Assembly (NCBI RefSeq): GCF_047675955.1
Contig: NW_027327441.1
Span: forward strand, 248,001-312,000
Length of the DNA: 64,000 bases
Direction of reading: 5' to 3'
Source of the DNA: Chlorocebus sabaeus
Taxonomy: Eukaryota > Chordata > Mammalia > Primates > Cercopithecidae
Made by a program: the position numbers and the translations under genes. The notes beneath the pieces were generated by a model that searched no databases, was not told the DNA's origin, and was given only the letters and a program-made list of their open reading frames with translations. Shown one piece after another: positions 12,410 to 25,600 of the stretch; the stretch's first letter is position 1, and the number at the start of each line of letters is the position of its first letter.

Positions 12410-13578
12410 GATGAATTAACAGAACACAGAGCAGTTTCTCAGAAAGCTTCTTTCCCGTTTTGAAAGGAAGATACTTCCTTTTTCCCATAGCCCTCTATGG
12501 GCTTCCAAATATCCCTTTTCCAATTCCACAAGAACAGCCTTAGCGAAAGGCTTCTTGAAGGGAAAGATGTAACACTGTGAGATGAATTAACAAAACACAG
12601 AGCAGTTTCTCAGAAAGCTTCTTTCCAGTATTGAACGCAAGATATTTCCTTTTTCACCGTAGCCCTCCTTGGGCTTCCAAATACCACTTTGCCAATTGCA
12701 CAAGAACAGCCTTAGTGAAAGGCTTCTTGAAGGGAAAGATGTAACTCTGTGAGGTGAATTAACAGAACACAGAGCAGTTTCTCAGAAAACTTCTTTCCAG
12801 TTTTGAACGGAAGATATTTCCTTTTTCACCATAGCCCTCTATGGGCTTCCAAATATCACTTTGTCAATTCCACAAGAACAGCCTTATCGAAAGGCTTTTG
12901 AAGGGAAAGATGTAACTCTGTGAGATGAATTAATAAAACACAGAGCAGTTTCTCAGAAAGCTTCTTTCCAGTTTTGAACGGAAGATATTTCCTTTTTCAC
13001 CATAGCCCTCAATGGGATTCCAAATATCACTTTGCCAATTCCACAAGAACAGCCTTAGCGAAAGGCTTCTTGAAGGGAAAGATGTAACTCTGTGAGATGA
13101 ATTAACGGAACACAGAGCAGTTTCTCGGAAAGCTTCTTTCCAGTTTTGAACGGAAGATATTTCCTTTTTCACCATAGCCCTCTATGGGCTTCAAAATATC
13201 ACTTTGCCAATTCCACAAGAACAGCCTTAGCGAAAGGCTTCTTGAAGGGAAAGATGTAACTCTGTGAGATGAATTAACAGAACACAGAGCAGTTTCTCAG
13301 AAAGCTTCTTTCCAGTTTTGAACGGAAGATATTTCCTTTTTCACCATAGCCCTCAATGGGCTTCCAAATATCACTTTGCCAATTCCACAAGAACAGCCTT
13401 AGCGAAAGGCTTCTTGAAGGGAAAGATGTAACTCTGTGAGATGAATTAACGGAACACAGAGCAGTTTCTCAGAAAGCTTCTTTCCAGTTTTGAACGGAAG
13501 ATATTTCCTTATTCACCGTAGCCCTCTATGGGCTTCAAAATATCACTTTGCCAATTCCACAAGAACAGCCTTAGCGAA
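12410..13578 (-). repeat. Third copy of a seven-monomer module (also about 2,925-4,125 and 8,600-9,797)
   Basis: The module runs: TTTCCCGTTTTGAAAGG unit; GTATTGAACGC with CCCTCCTTGGG unit; TGAGGTG unit with TTTGTCAATT; AGGCTTTTG with ATTAATAAAA unit; then AACGG units with TTCAAAATATC alternating with a CTCAATGGG unit. It lies about 3,780 bp (22 monomers) after the copy at 8.6 kb. Block B holds matching copies near 22,250, 28,260 and 31,700, two of them shortened. Confidence 0.78.
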
Positions 13579-16500
13579 AGGCTTCTTGAAGGGAAAGATG
13601 TAACTCTGTGAGATGAATTAACAGAACACAGAGCAGTTTCTCAGAAAGCTTCTTTCCAGTTTTGAACGGAAGATATTTCCTTTTTCACCATAGCCCTCTA
13701 TGGGCTTCCAAATATCCCTTTGCCAATTCCACAAGAACAGCCTAATCGAAAGGCTTCTTGAAGGGAAAGATGTAACTCTGTGAGATGAATTAACAGAACA
13801 CAGAGCAGTTTCTCAGAAAGCTTCCTTCCAGTTTTGAACGGAAGATATTTCGTTTATCACCATAGCCCTCTATGGGCTTCCAAATATCCCTTTGCCAATT
13901 CCACAAGAACAGCCTTAGCGAAAGGCTTCTTGAAGGGAAAGATGTAACTCTGTGAGATGAATTAACAGAACACAGAGCAGTTTCTCAGAAAGCTTCTTTC
14001 CAGTTTTGAACGGAAGGCATTTCCTTTTCCACCATAGCCCTCAATGGGCTTCCAAATATCACTTTGCCAATTCCACAAGAACAGCCTTAGCGAAAGGCTT
14101 CTTGAAATGAAAGATGTAACTCTGTGGGATGAATTAACGGAACACAGAGCAGTTTCTCAGAAAGCTTCTTTCCAGTTTTGAACGGAAGATATTTCCTTTT
14201 TCACCATAGCCCTCTATGGGCTTCCAAATATCCCTTTGCCAATTCCACAAGAACAGCTTTAGCGAAAGGCTTCTTGAAGGGAAAGATGTAACTCTGTGAG
14301 ATGAATTAACAGAACACAGAGCAGTTTCTCAGAAAGCTTCTTTCCAGTTTTGAACGGAAGATACTTCCTTTTTCACCATTGCCCTCTACGGGCTTCCAAA
14401 TATCCCTTTGCGAATTCCACTAGAACAGCCTTAGCGAAAGGCTTCTTGAAGGGAAAGATGTACCGTTGTGAGATGAATTAACAGAACACAGAGCAGTTTC
14501 TCAGAAAGATTCTTTCCAGTTTTGAACGGAAGATACTTCCTTTTTCACCATAGCCCTCTATGGGCTTCCAAATATCACTTTGCGAATTCCACAAGAACAG
14601 CCTTAGCGAAAGGCTTCTTGAAGAGAAAGATGTAACTCTGTGAGATGAATTAACAGAACACAGAGCAGTTTCTCAGAAAGCTTCTTTCCAGTTTTGAACG
14701 GAAGATATTTACTTTTTCACCATAGCCCTCTATGGGCTTCTAAATATCACTTTGCCAATTCCACAAGAACAGCCTTATCGAAAGGCTTCTTGAAGGGAAA
14801 GATGTAACTCGGTGAGATGAATTAACAGAACACAGAGCAGTTTCTCAGAAAGCTTCTTTCCAGTTTTGAACGGAAGATATTTCCTTTTTCACCATAGCCC
14901 TCTATGGGCTTCCAAATATCCCTTTGCCAATTCCACAAGAACAGCTTTAGCAAAAGGCTTCTTGAAGGGAAAGATGTAACTCTGTGAGATGAATTAACAG
15001 AACACAGAGCAGTTTCTCAGAAAGCTTCTTTCCAGTTTTGAACGGAAGATATTTCCTTTTTCACCATAGCCCTCTATGGGTTTCCAAATATCCCTTTGCC
15101 AATTCCACAAGAACTGCCTTAGCGAAAGGCTTCTTGAAGGGAAAGATGTAACTCTGTGGGATGAATTAACAGAACACAGAGCAGTTTCTCAGAAAGCTTC
15201 TTTCCAGTTTTGAACGGAAGATATTTCCTTTTTCACCATAGCCCTCTATGGGCTTCCATATATCCCTTTGCCAATTCCACAAGAACAGCCTTAGCGAAAG
15301 GCTTCTTGAAGGGAAAGATGTAACTCTGTGAGATGAATTAACAGAACACAGAGCAGTTTCTCAGAAAGCTTCTTTCCAGTTTTGAACGGAAGATATTTCG
15401 TTTTTCACCATAGCCCTCTATGGGCTTCCAAATATCCCTTTCCCAATTCCACAAGAACAGCCTTAGCGAAAGGCTTCTTGAAGGGAAAGATGTAACTCTG
15501 TGAGATGAATTAACAGAACACAGAGCAGTTTCTCAAAAAGCTTCTTTCCAGTTTTGAACGGAAGATATTTCCTTTTTCACCGTAGCCCTCTATGGGCTTC
15601 CAAATATCCCTTTGCCAATTCCACAAGAACAGCCTTAGCGAAAGGCTTCTTGAAGGGAAAGATGTAACTCTGTGAGATGAATTAACAAAACACAGAGCAG
15701 TTTCTCAGAAAGCTTCTTTCCACTTTTGAACGGAAGATATTTCCTTTTTCACCATAGCCCTCTATGGGCTTCCAAATATCACTTTGCCAATTCCAAAAGA
15801 ACAACCTTAGCGAAAGGCTTCTTGAAGGGAAAGATGTAACTCTGTGAGATGAATTAACAGAACAAAGAGCAGTTTCTCAGAAAGCTTCTTTCCAGTTTTG
15901 AACGGAAGATATTTCCTTTTTCACCTTAGCCCTCTATGGGCTTCCAAATATCACTTTGCCAATTCCACAAGAACAGCCTAATCGAAAGGCTTCTTGAAGG
16001 GAAAGATGTAACTCTGTGAGATGAATTAACAGAACACAGAGCAGTTTCTCAGAAAGCTTCTTTCCAGTTTTGGACGGAAGATACTTCCTTTTTCACCATT
16101 GCCCTCTACGGGCTTCCAAATATCCCTTTGCGAATTCCACTAGAACAGCCTTAGCGAAAGGCTTCTTGAAGGGAAAGATGTAACGTTGTGAGATGAATTA
16201 ACAGAACACAGAGCAGTTTCTCAGAAAGATTCTTTCCAGTTTTGAACGGAAGATACTTCCTTTTTCACCATAGCCCTCAATGGGCTTTCAAATATCCCTT
16301 TGCCAATTACACAAGAACAGCCTTAGCGAAAGGCTTCTTGAAGGGAAAGATGTAACTCTGTGAGATCAATTAACAGAACACAGAGCAGTTTCTCAGAAAG
16401 CTTCTTTCCAGTTTTGAACGGAAGATATTTCCTTTTTCACCATAGCCCTCTATGGGCTTCTAAAGATCACTTTGCCAATTCCACAAGAACAGCCTTAGCG

Positions 16501-19500
16501 AAAGGCTTCTTGAAGGGAAAGATGTAACTCTGTGAGATGAATTAACAGAACACAGAGCAGTTTCTCAGAAAGCTTCTTTCAAGTATTGAACGCAAGATAT
16601 TTCCTTTTTCACAGTAGCCCTCCATGGATTCCAAATATCCCTTTGTCAATTCCACAAGAACAGCCTTAGCGAAAGGCTTCTTGAAGGGAAAGATGTAACT
16701 CTGTGAGATGAATTAACAGAACACAGAGCAGTTTCTCGGAAAGCTTCTTTCCAGTTTTGAACGGAAGATATTTCGTGTTTCACCATAGCCCTCTATGGGC
16801 TTCCAAATATCACTTTGCGAATTCCACAAGAACAGCCTTAGAGAAAGGCTTCTTGAAGGGAAAGATGTAACTCTGTGAGATGAATTAACAGAACACATAG
16901 CAGTTTCTCAGAAAGCTTCTTTCCAGTTTTGAACGGAAGATATTTCCTTTTTCACCATAGCCCTCTATCGGCTTCCAAATATCACTTTGCCAATTCCACA
17001 AGAACAGACTTAGCGAAAGGCTTCTTGAAGGGAAAGATGTAACTCTGTGAGATGAATTAACAGAACACAGAGCAGTTTCTCAGAAAGCTTCTTTCCAGTT
17101 TTGAACGGAAGATATTTCATTTTTCACCATAGCCCTCTATGGGCTTCCAAATATCCCTTTGCCAATTCCACAAGAACAGCCTTAGCGAAAGGCTTCTTGA
17201 AGGGAAAGATGTAACTCTGTGAGATGAATTAACAGAACACAGAGCAGTTTCTCAGAAAGCTTCTTTCCAGTTTTGAACGGAAGATATTTCCGTTTTCACC
17301 ATAGCCCTCTATGGGCTTCCAAATATCACTTTGCCAATTCCACAAGAACAGCCTTAGCGAAAGGCTTCTTGAAGGGAAAGATGTAACTCTGTGAGATGAA
17401 TTAACAGAACACAGAGCAGTTTTTCAGAAAGCTTCTTTCCAGTATATAACGCAAGATATTTCCTTTTTCACCGTAGCCCTCCTTGGGCTTCCAAATATCT
17501 CTTTGCCAATTCCACAAGAACAGCCTTAGCGAAAGGCTTCTTGAAGGGAAAGATGTAACTCGGCGAGATGAATTAACAGAACACAGAGCAGTTTCTCAGG
17601 AAGATTCCTTCCAGTTTTGAACGGAAGATTTTTCCTTTTTCACCGTAGCCCTCCATGGGCTTCCAAATATCACTTTGCCAATTCCACAAGAACAGCCTTA
17701 GCGAAAGGCTTCTTGAAGGGAAAGATGTAACTCTGTGAGATGAATTAACAGAACACAGAGCAGTTTCTCAGAAAGCTTCTTTCCAGTTTTGAACGGAAGA
17801 TATTTCCTTTTTCACCACAGCCCTCTATGGGCTTCCAAATATCCCTTTGCCAATTCCACAAGAACAGCCTTAGTGAAAGGCTTCTTGAAGGGAAAGATGG
17901 ACCTCTGTGAGATGAATTAACGGAACACAGAGCAGTTTCTCAGAAAGCTTCTTTCCAGTTTTGAACGGAAGATACTTCCTTCTTCACTATTGCCCTCTAT
18001 GTGCTTCCAAATATCCCATTGCCAACTCCACAAGAACAGCCTTAGCGAAAGGCTTATTGAAGTGAAAGATGTAACTCTGTGAGATGAATTAACAGAACAC
18101 AGAGCAGTTTCTCAGAAAGCTTCTTTCCAGTTTTGAACGGAAGATATTTCGTTTTTCAACATAGCCCTCTATGGGTTTCCAAATATCCCTTTGACAATTC
18201 CACAAGAACTGCCTTAGCGAAAGGCTTCTTGAAGGGAAAGATGTATCTCTGTGAGATGAATTAACAGAACACAGAGCAGTTTCTCAGAAAGCTTCTTTCC
18301 AGTTTTGAACGGAAGATATTTCCTTTTTCACCTTAGCCCTCTATGGGCTTCCAAATATCCCTTTGCCAATTCCACAAGAACAGCCTTAGCGAAAGACTTC
18401 TTGAAGGGAAAGATGTACCTCTGTGAGATGAATTAACAGAACACAGAGCAGTTTCTCAGAAAGCTTCTTTCCAGTTTTGAACGGAAGATACTTCCTTCTT
18501 CACTATTGCCCTCTATGTGCTTCCAACTATCCCATTGCCAACTCCACAAGAACAGCCTAATCGAAAGGCTTCTTGAAGGCAAAGATGTAACTCTTTGAGG
18601 TGAATTAACAGAACACAGAGCACTATCTCAAAAAGCTTTTTTCCAGTATTGAACGCAAGATATTTCCTTTTTCACAGTAGCCCTCCATGGACTTCCAAAT
18701 ATCTCTTTGCCAATTCCACAAGAACAGCCTTAGCAAAAGGATTCTTGCAGGGAAAGACGTAACTCTGTGAGACGAATTAACAGAACACAGAGCAGTTTCT
18801 CAGAAAGCTTCTTTCCAGTTTTGAACGGAAGATATTTCCTTTTTCACCATAGCCCTCTATGGGATTCCAAATATCCCTTTGCCAAGTCCACAAGAACAGC
18901 CTTAGCGAAAGGCTTCTTGAACGGAAAGATGTAACTCTCTGAGATGAATTAACAGAACACAGAGCAGTTTCTCAGAAAGCTTCTTTCCAGTTTTGAACGG
19001 AAGACATTTCCTTTTCCACCATAGCCCTCAATGGGCTTCCAAATATCACTTTGCCAATTCCACAAGAACAGCCTTAGCGAAAAGCTTCTTGAAATGAAAG
19101 ATGTAACTCTGTGGGATGAATTAACGGAACACAGAGCAGTTTCTCAGAAAGCTTCTTTCCAGTTTTGAACGGAAGATATTTCCTTTTCCACCATAGCCCT
19201 CTATGGGCTTCCAAATATCACTTTGCCAATTCCACAAGAACAGCCTAATCGAAAGGCTTCTTGAAGGGAAAGATGTAACTCTGTGAGATGAATTAACAGA
19301 ACACAGAGCAGTTTCTCAGAAAGCTTCTTTCCAGTTTTGATCGGAAGATACTTCCCTTTTCACCATAGCCCTCTATGGGCTTCCAAATATCCCTTTGCCA
19401 ATTCCACAAGAACAGCCTTAGCGAAAGGCTTGTTGAAGGGAAAGATGTAACTCTGTGAGATGAATTAACAGAACACAGAGCAGTTTCTCAGAAAGCTTTT

Positions 19501-19595
19501 TCCAGTTTTGAAAGGAAGATACTTCCATTTTCCCATAGCCCTCTATGGACTTCCAAATATCCCTTTTCCAATTCCACAAGAACAGCCTTAGCGAA
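13579..19595 (-). repeat. Mosaic alpha-satellite stretch between blocks A and B (35 monomers)
   Basis: The stretch holds only satellite monomers, made of pieces known elsewhere in the window. It includes two copies of the CATTGCCCTCTACG unit (14,386 and 16,106), a series around 15,300-16,330 that recurs near 47.1-48.3 kb, 57.3-58.4 kb and 62.6-63.8 kb, a GTATATAACG unit near 17,430 that resembles the start of block D, and a copy of part of block A at 18,050-19,253. No gene or other element is seen. Confidence 0.82.
18050..19253 (-). repeat. Copy of seven block-A monomers (5,845-7,048)
   Basis: The series TTTTTCAACATAG, CACCTTAG, CTTCTTCACTATTGCC with TATGTGC, GAAGGCAAAG with CACTATCTCAAAAAG, GGATTCTTGCAGG, CTCTCTGAG with TTCCTTTTCCACC, and GAAATGAAAG recurs at a constant offset of 12,205 bp. 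All seven are present, including the one that block B lacks, so this copy supports the seven-unit order as ancestral. Confidence 0.8.
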
Positions 19596-22517
19596 AGGAT
19601 TCATGAAGGGAAAGATGTAACACTGTGAGATGAATTAACAGAACGCAGAGCAGTTTTTCAGAAAGGTACTTTCCAGTTCTGAACGGAAGATATTTCCTTT
19701 TTCACCATAGCCCTCTATGGGCTTCCAAATATCACTTTGCCAATTCCACAAGAACAGCCTTACGAAAGACTTCTTGAAGGGAAAGATGTATCTCTGTGAG
19801 ATGAATTAACAGAACACAGAGCAGTTTCTCAGAAAGCTTCTTTCCAGTTTTTAACGGAAGATATTTCCCTTTTCACCGTAGCCCTCTAGGTGCTTCCAAA
19901 TATCACTTTACCAATTCCACAAGAACAGCCTTAGCGAAAGGCTTCTTGAAGGGAAAGATGTAACTCTGTGAGATGAATTAACAGAACACAGAGCAGTTTC
20001 TCAGAAAGCTTCTTTCCACTTTTGAACGGAAGATATTTCCTTTTTCACCGCAGCCCTCTATGGGCTTCCAAATATCCCTTTGCCAATTCCACAAGAACAG
20101 CCTTAGCGAAAGGCATCTTGAAGGGAAAGATGTAACTCTGTGAGATGAATTTAGAGAACACAGAGCAGTTTCTCAGAAAGCTTCTTTCCAGTTTTGAACG
20201 GAAGGTAATTCCTTTTTCACCATAGCCCTCTATCGGCTTCCAAATATCACTTTGCCAATTCAACAAGAACAGCCTTAACGAAAGGCTTCTTGAAGGGAAA
20301 GATGTAACTCTTTGAGATGAATTAACAGAACACAGAGCAGTTTCTCAGAAAGCTTCTTTCCAGTTTTGAACGGAAGATATTTCCTTTTTCACCATAGCCC
20401 TCTATGGGCTTCCAAATATCACTTTGCCAATTCCACAAGAACAGCCTTAGCAAAAGGATTCTTGCAGGGAAAGACGTAACTCTGTGAGATGAATTAACAG
20501 AACACAGAGCAGTTTCTCAGAAAGCTTCTTTCCAGTTTTGAACGGAAGATACTTCCCTTTTCACCATTGCCCTCTATGGGCTTCCAAATATCCCTTTGCG
20601 AATTCCACTAGAACAGCCTTAGCGAAAGGCTTCTTGAAGGGAAAGATGTAACCTTGTGTGATGAATTAACAGAACACAGAGCAGTTTCTCAGAAAGATTC
20701 TTTCCAGTTTTGAACGGAAGATACTTCCTTTTTCACCATAGCCCTCTATGGACTTCCAAATATCCCTTTGCCAATTCCACAAGAACAGCCTTAGCGAAAG
20801 GCTTCTTGAAGGGAAAGATGTAATTCTGTGAGATGAATTAACAGAACACAGAGCAGTTTCTCAGAAAGCTTCTTTCCAGTATTGAACCGAAGATATTTCC
20901 TTTTTCACCATAGCCCTCTATGGGCTTCCAAAGATCACTTTGCCAATTCCACAAGAACAGCCTTAGCGAAAGGCTTCTTGAAGGGAAAGATGTAACTCTG
21001 TGAGATGAATTAACAGAACACAGAGCAGTTTCTCAGAAAGCTTCTTTCAAGTATTGAACGCAAGATATTTCCTATTTCACAGTAGCCCTCCATGGACTTC
21101 CAAATATCCCTTTGCCAATTCCACAAGAACATCCTTAGCGAAAGGCTTCTTGAAGGGAAAGATGTAACTCTGTGAGATGAATTAGCAGAACACAGAGCAG
21201 TTTCTCGGAAAGCTTCTTTCCAGTTTTGAACGGAAGATATTTCGAGTTACACCATAGCCCTCTATGGCCTTCCAAATATCACTTTGCGAATTCCACAAGA
21301 ACAGCCTTAGCGAAAGGCTTCTTGAAGGGAAATATGTAACTCTGTGAAATGAATTAACAGAACACAGAGCAGTTTCTCAGAAAGCTTCTTTCCAGTTTTG
21401 AACGGAAGATATTTCCTTTTTCACCATAGCCCTCAATGGGCTTCCAAATATCACTTTGCCAATTCCACAAGAACAGCCTTAGCGAAAGGCTTCTTGAAGG
21501 GAAAGATGTAACTCTGTGGGATGAATTAACGGAACACAGAGCAGTTTCTCAGAAAGCTTCTTTCCAGTTTTGAACGGAAGATATTTCCTTTTTCACCATA
21601 GCCCTCTAAGGGCTTCCAAATATCACTTTGCCAATTCCACAAGAACAGCCTAATCGAAAGGCTTCTTGAAGGGAAAGATGTAACTCTGTGAGATGAATTA
21701 ACAGAACACAGAGCAGTTTCTCAGAAAGCTTCTTTCCAGTTTTAAACGGAAGATATTTCCTTTTTCACCATAGCCCTCTATGGGCTTCCAAATATCGCTT
21801 TGCCAATTCCATAAGAACAAACTTAGCGAAAGGCGTCTTGAAGGGAAAGATGTAACACTGTGAGATGAATTAACAGAACACAGAGCAGTTTCTCAGAAAG
21901 CCTCTTTCCAGTTTTGAACGGAATATATTTCCTTTTTCACCATAGCCCTCAATGGGCTTCCAAATATCCCTTTGCCAATTCCACAAGAACAGCCTTAGCG
22001 AAAGGCTTCTTGAAGGGAAAGATGTAACTCTGTGAGATGAATTAACAGAACACAGAGCAGTTTCTCAGAAAGCTTCTTTCCAGTTTTCAACGGAAGATAT
22101 TTCGTTTATCACCATAGCCCACTATGGGCATTCAAATATCCCTTTGCCAGTTCCACAAGAACAGCCTTAGCGAAAGGCTTCTTGAAGGGAAAGATGTATC
22201 TCTGTGAGATGAATTAACAGAACACAGAGCAGTTTCTCAGAAATCTTCTTTCCCGTTTTGAAAGGAAGATACTTCCTTTTTCCCATAGCCCTCTATGGGC
22301 TTCCAAATATCCCTTTTCCAATTCCACAGGAACAGCCTTAGCGAAAGGCTTCTTGAAGGGAAAGATGTAACACTGTGAGATGAATTAACAAAACACAGAG
22401 CAGTTTCTCAGAAAGCTTCTTTCCAGTATTGAACGCAAGATATTTCCTTTTTCACCGTAGCCCTCCTTGGGCTTCCAAATACCACTTTGCCAATTGCACA
22501 AGAACAGCCTTAGTGAA

Positions 22518-22689
22518 AGGCTTCTTGAAGGGAAAGATGTAACTCTGTGAGGTGAATTAACGGAACACAGAGCAGTTTCTCAGAAAGCTTCTTTCCAGTT
22601 TTGAACGGAAGATATTTCCTTTTTCACCATAGCCCTCTATGGGCTTCAAAATATCACTTTGCCAATTCCACAAGAACAGCCTTAGCGAA
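22518..22689 (-). repeat. Hybrid monomer marking a two-monomer deletion
   Basis: The left part has TTAGTGAAAGG and TGAGGTGAATTAAC, as in the block-A unit at 3,268. From CGGAACAC onward it matches the unit two further on (3,611), ending in TTCAAAATATC. The offset to A falls by 344 bp here. It is the product of out-of-register exchange within the short shared GAATTAAC stretch. Confidence 0.8.
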
Positions 22690-25600
22690 AGGCTTCTTGA
22701 AGGGAAAGATGTAACTCTGTGAGATGAATTAACAGAACACAGAGCAGTTTCTCAGAAAGCTTCTTTCCAGTTTTGAACGGAAGATATTTCCTTTTTCACC
22801 ATAGCCCTCAATGGGCTTCCAAATATCACTTTGCCAATTCCACAAGAACAGCCTTAGCGAAAGGCTTCTTGAAGGGAAAGATGTAACTCTGTGAGATGAA
22901 TTAACGGAACACAGAGCATTTTCTCAGAAAGCTTCTTTCCAGTTTTGAACGGAAGATATTTCCTTTTTCACCATAGCCCTCTATGGGCTTCAAAATATCC
23001 CTTTGCCAATTCCACAAGAACAGCCTTAGCGAAAGGCTTCTTGAAGGGAAAGATGTAACTCTGTGAGATGAATTAACAGAACACAGAGCAGTTTCTCAGA
23101 AAGCTTCTTTCCAGTATTGAACGCAAGATATTTCCTTTTTCACAGAATCCCTCCATGGACTTCCAAATATCACTTTGCCAATTCCACAAGAACAGCCTTA
23201 GCGAAAGGCTTCTTGAAGGGAAAGATGTAACTCTGTGCGATGAATTAACAGAACACAGAGCAGTTTCTCAGAAAGCTTCTTTCCAGTTTTGAACGGAAGA
23301 TATTTCCTTCTTCACCGTTGCCCTCTATGGGCTTCCAAATATCACTTTGCCAATTCCACAAGAACAGCCTTAGCGAAAGGCTTCTTGAAGGGAAAGATGT
23401 AACTCTGTGAGATGAATTAACAGAACACAGAGCAGTTTCTCAGAAAGCTTCTTTCCAGTTTTGAACGGAAGATATTTCCTTTTTCACCACAGCCCTCTAT
23501 GGGCTTCCAAATATCCCTTTGCCAATTCCACAAGAACAGCCTTAGCGAAAGGCTTCTTGAAGGGAAAGATGTAACTCTGTGAGATGAATTAACAGAACAC
23601 AGAGCAGTTTCTCAGAAAGTTTCTTTCCAGTATTGAAGGGAAGAAAATTCCTTTTTCACCATAGCCCTCTATGGGCTTCCAAATATCACTTTGTGAATTC
23701 CACAAGAACAGCCTTAGCGAAAGTCTTTTGAAGAGAAAGAAGTAACTCTGTGAGATGAATTAATAAAACACGGAGCAGTTTCTCAGAAAGCTTCTTTCCA
23801 GTTTTGAACGGAAGATATTTCCTTTTTCAACATAGCCCTCTATGGGCTTCCAAATATCACTTTGCCAATTCCACAAGAACAGCCTTAGCGAAAGGCTTCT
23901 TGAAGGGAAAGATGTAACTCTGTGAGATGAATTAACGGAACACAGAGTAGTTTCTCAGAAAGCTTCTTTCAAGTTTTGAACGGAAGATATTTCCTTTTTC
24001 ACCATAGCCCTCTATGGGCTTCCAAATATCTCTTTGCCAATTCCACAAGAACAGCCTTAGCGAAAGGCTTCTTGAAGGGAAAGATGTAACTCTGTGAGAT
24101 GAATTAACAGAACACAGAGCAGTTTCTCAGAAAGCTTCTTTCCAGTTTTGAACGGAAGATATTTCCTTTTTCACAATAGCCCTCTATGGGCTTCCAAATA
24201 TCCCTTTGCCAATTCCACAAGAGCAGCCTTAGCGAAAGGCTTCTTGAAGGGAAAGATGTAACTCTGTGAGATGAATTAACAGAACAGAGAGCAGTTTCTC
24301 CGAAAGCTTCTTTCAAGTTTTGAACGGAAGATATTTCGTTTTTCACCATAGCCCTCTAAGGGCTTCCAAATATCCCTTTGCCAATTCCACAAGAACAGCC
24401 TTAGCGAAAGGCTTCTTGAAGGGAAAATTGTAACTCTGTGAGATGAATTAACAGAACACAGAGCAGTTTCTCAGAAAGCTTCTTTCCAGTTTTGAAAGGA
24501 AGATACTTCCTTTTTCCCATAGCGCTCTATGGGCTTCCAAATATCCCTTTTCCAATTCCACAAGAACAGCCTTAGCGAAAGGCTTCTTGAAGGGAAAGAT
24601 GTAACTCTGTGAAATGAATTAACAGAACACAGAGCAGTTTCTCAGAAAGCTTCTTTCCAGTTTTGAACGGAAGATTTTTCCTTTTTCACCATAGCCCTCA
24701 ATGGGCTTCCAAATATCACTTTGCCAATTCCACAAGAACAGCCTTAGCGAAAGGCTTCTTGAAGGGAAAGATGTAACTCTGTGAGATGAATTAACAGAAC
24801 ACAGAGCAGTTTCTCAGAAAGCTTCTTTCCAGTTTTGAACGGAAGATATTTCCTTTTTCACCATAGCCCTCTATGGGCTTCCAAATATCACTTTGTCAAT
24901 TCCACAAGAACAGCCTTAGCGAAAGGCTTTTGAAGGGAAAGATGTAACTCTGTGAGATGAATTAATAGAACACGGAGCAGTTTCTCAGAAAGCTTCTTTC
25001 CAGTTTTGAACGGAAGATATTTCCTTTTTCACCATAGCCCTCTATGGGCTTCCAAGTATCCCTTTGCCAATTCCGCAAAAACAGCCTTAGCGAAAGGCTT
25101 CTTGAAAGGAAAGATGTAACTCTGTGAGATGAATTAACAGAACACAGAGCAGTTTCTCAGAAAGCTTCTTTCCAGTTTTGAACGGAAGATATTTCCTTTT
25201 TCACCGTAGCCGTCTATGGGCTTCCAAATATCAGTTTGCCAATTCCACAAGAACAGCCTTAGCGAAAGGCTTCTTGAAGGGAAAGATGTAACTCTGTGAG
25301 ATGAATTAACGGAACACAGAGCAGTTTCTCAGAAAGCTTCTTTCCAGTTTTGAACGGAAGATACTTCCTTTTTCACTATAGCCCTCTATGGGCTTCCAAA
25401 TATCACTTTGCCAATTCCACAAGAACAGCCTTAGCGAAAGGCTTATTGAAGTGAAAGATGTAACTCTGTGAGATGAATTAACAGAACACAGAGCAGTTTC
25501 TCAGAAAGCTTCTTTCCAGTTTTGAACGGAAGATATATCATTTTTCAACATAGCCCTCTATGGGTTTCCAAATATCCCTTTGCCAATTCCACAAGAACTG

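Larger units (their letters stand above)
345..13578 (-). repeat. Block A: 77-monomer segment duplicated at 19,596-32,829
   Basis: The block opens with an unusual monomer (GGATTCATGAAGG, AACGCAG, AAAGGTACTT) and runs through a long ordered series of variant monomers that recurs in the same order in block B. Markers include GAATTTAGAG near 898, TTCGAGTTAC at 1,991 and 7,835, TTTCCCGTTTTG near 3,000, and TTCAAAATATC near 3,740, 4,083 and 9,755. The offset to B is 19,250-19,251 bp at both ends. It shifts by whole monomers inside, which marks later gains and losses. Length is 77 monomers less about 10 bp. Confidence 0.85.
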
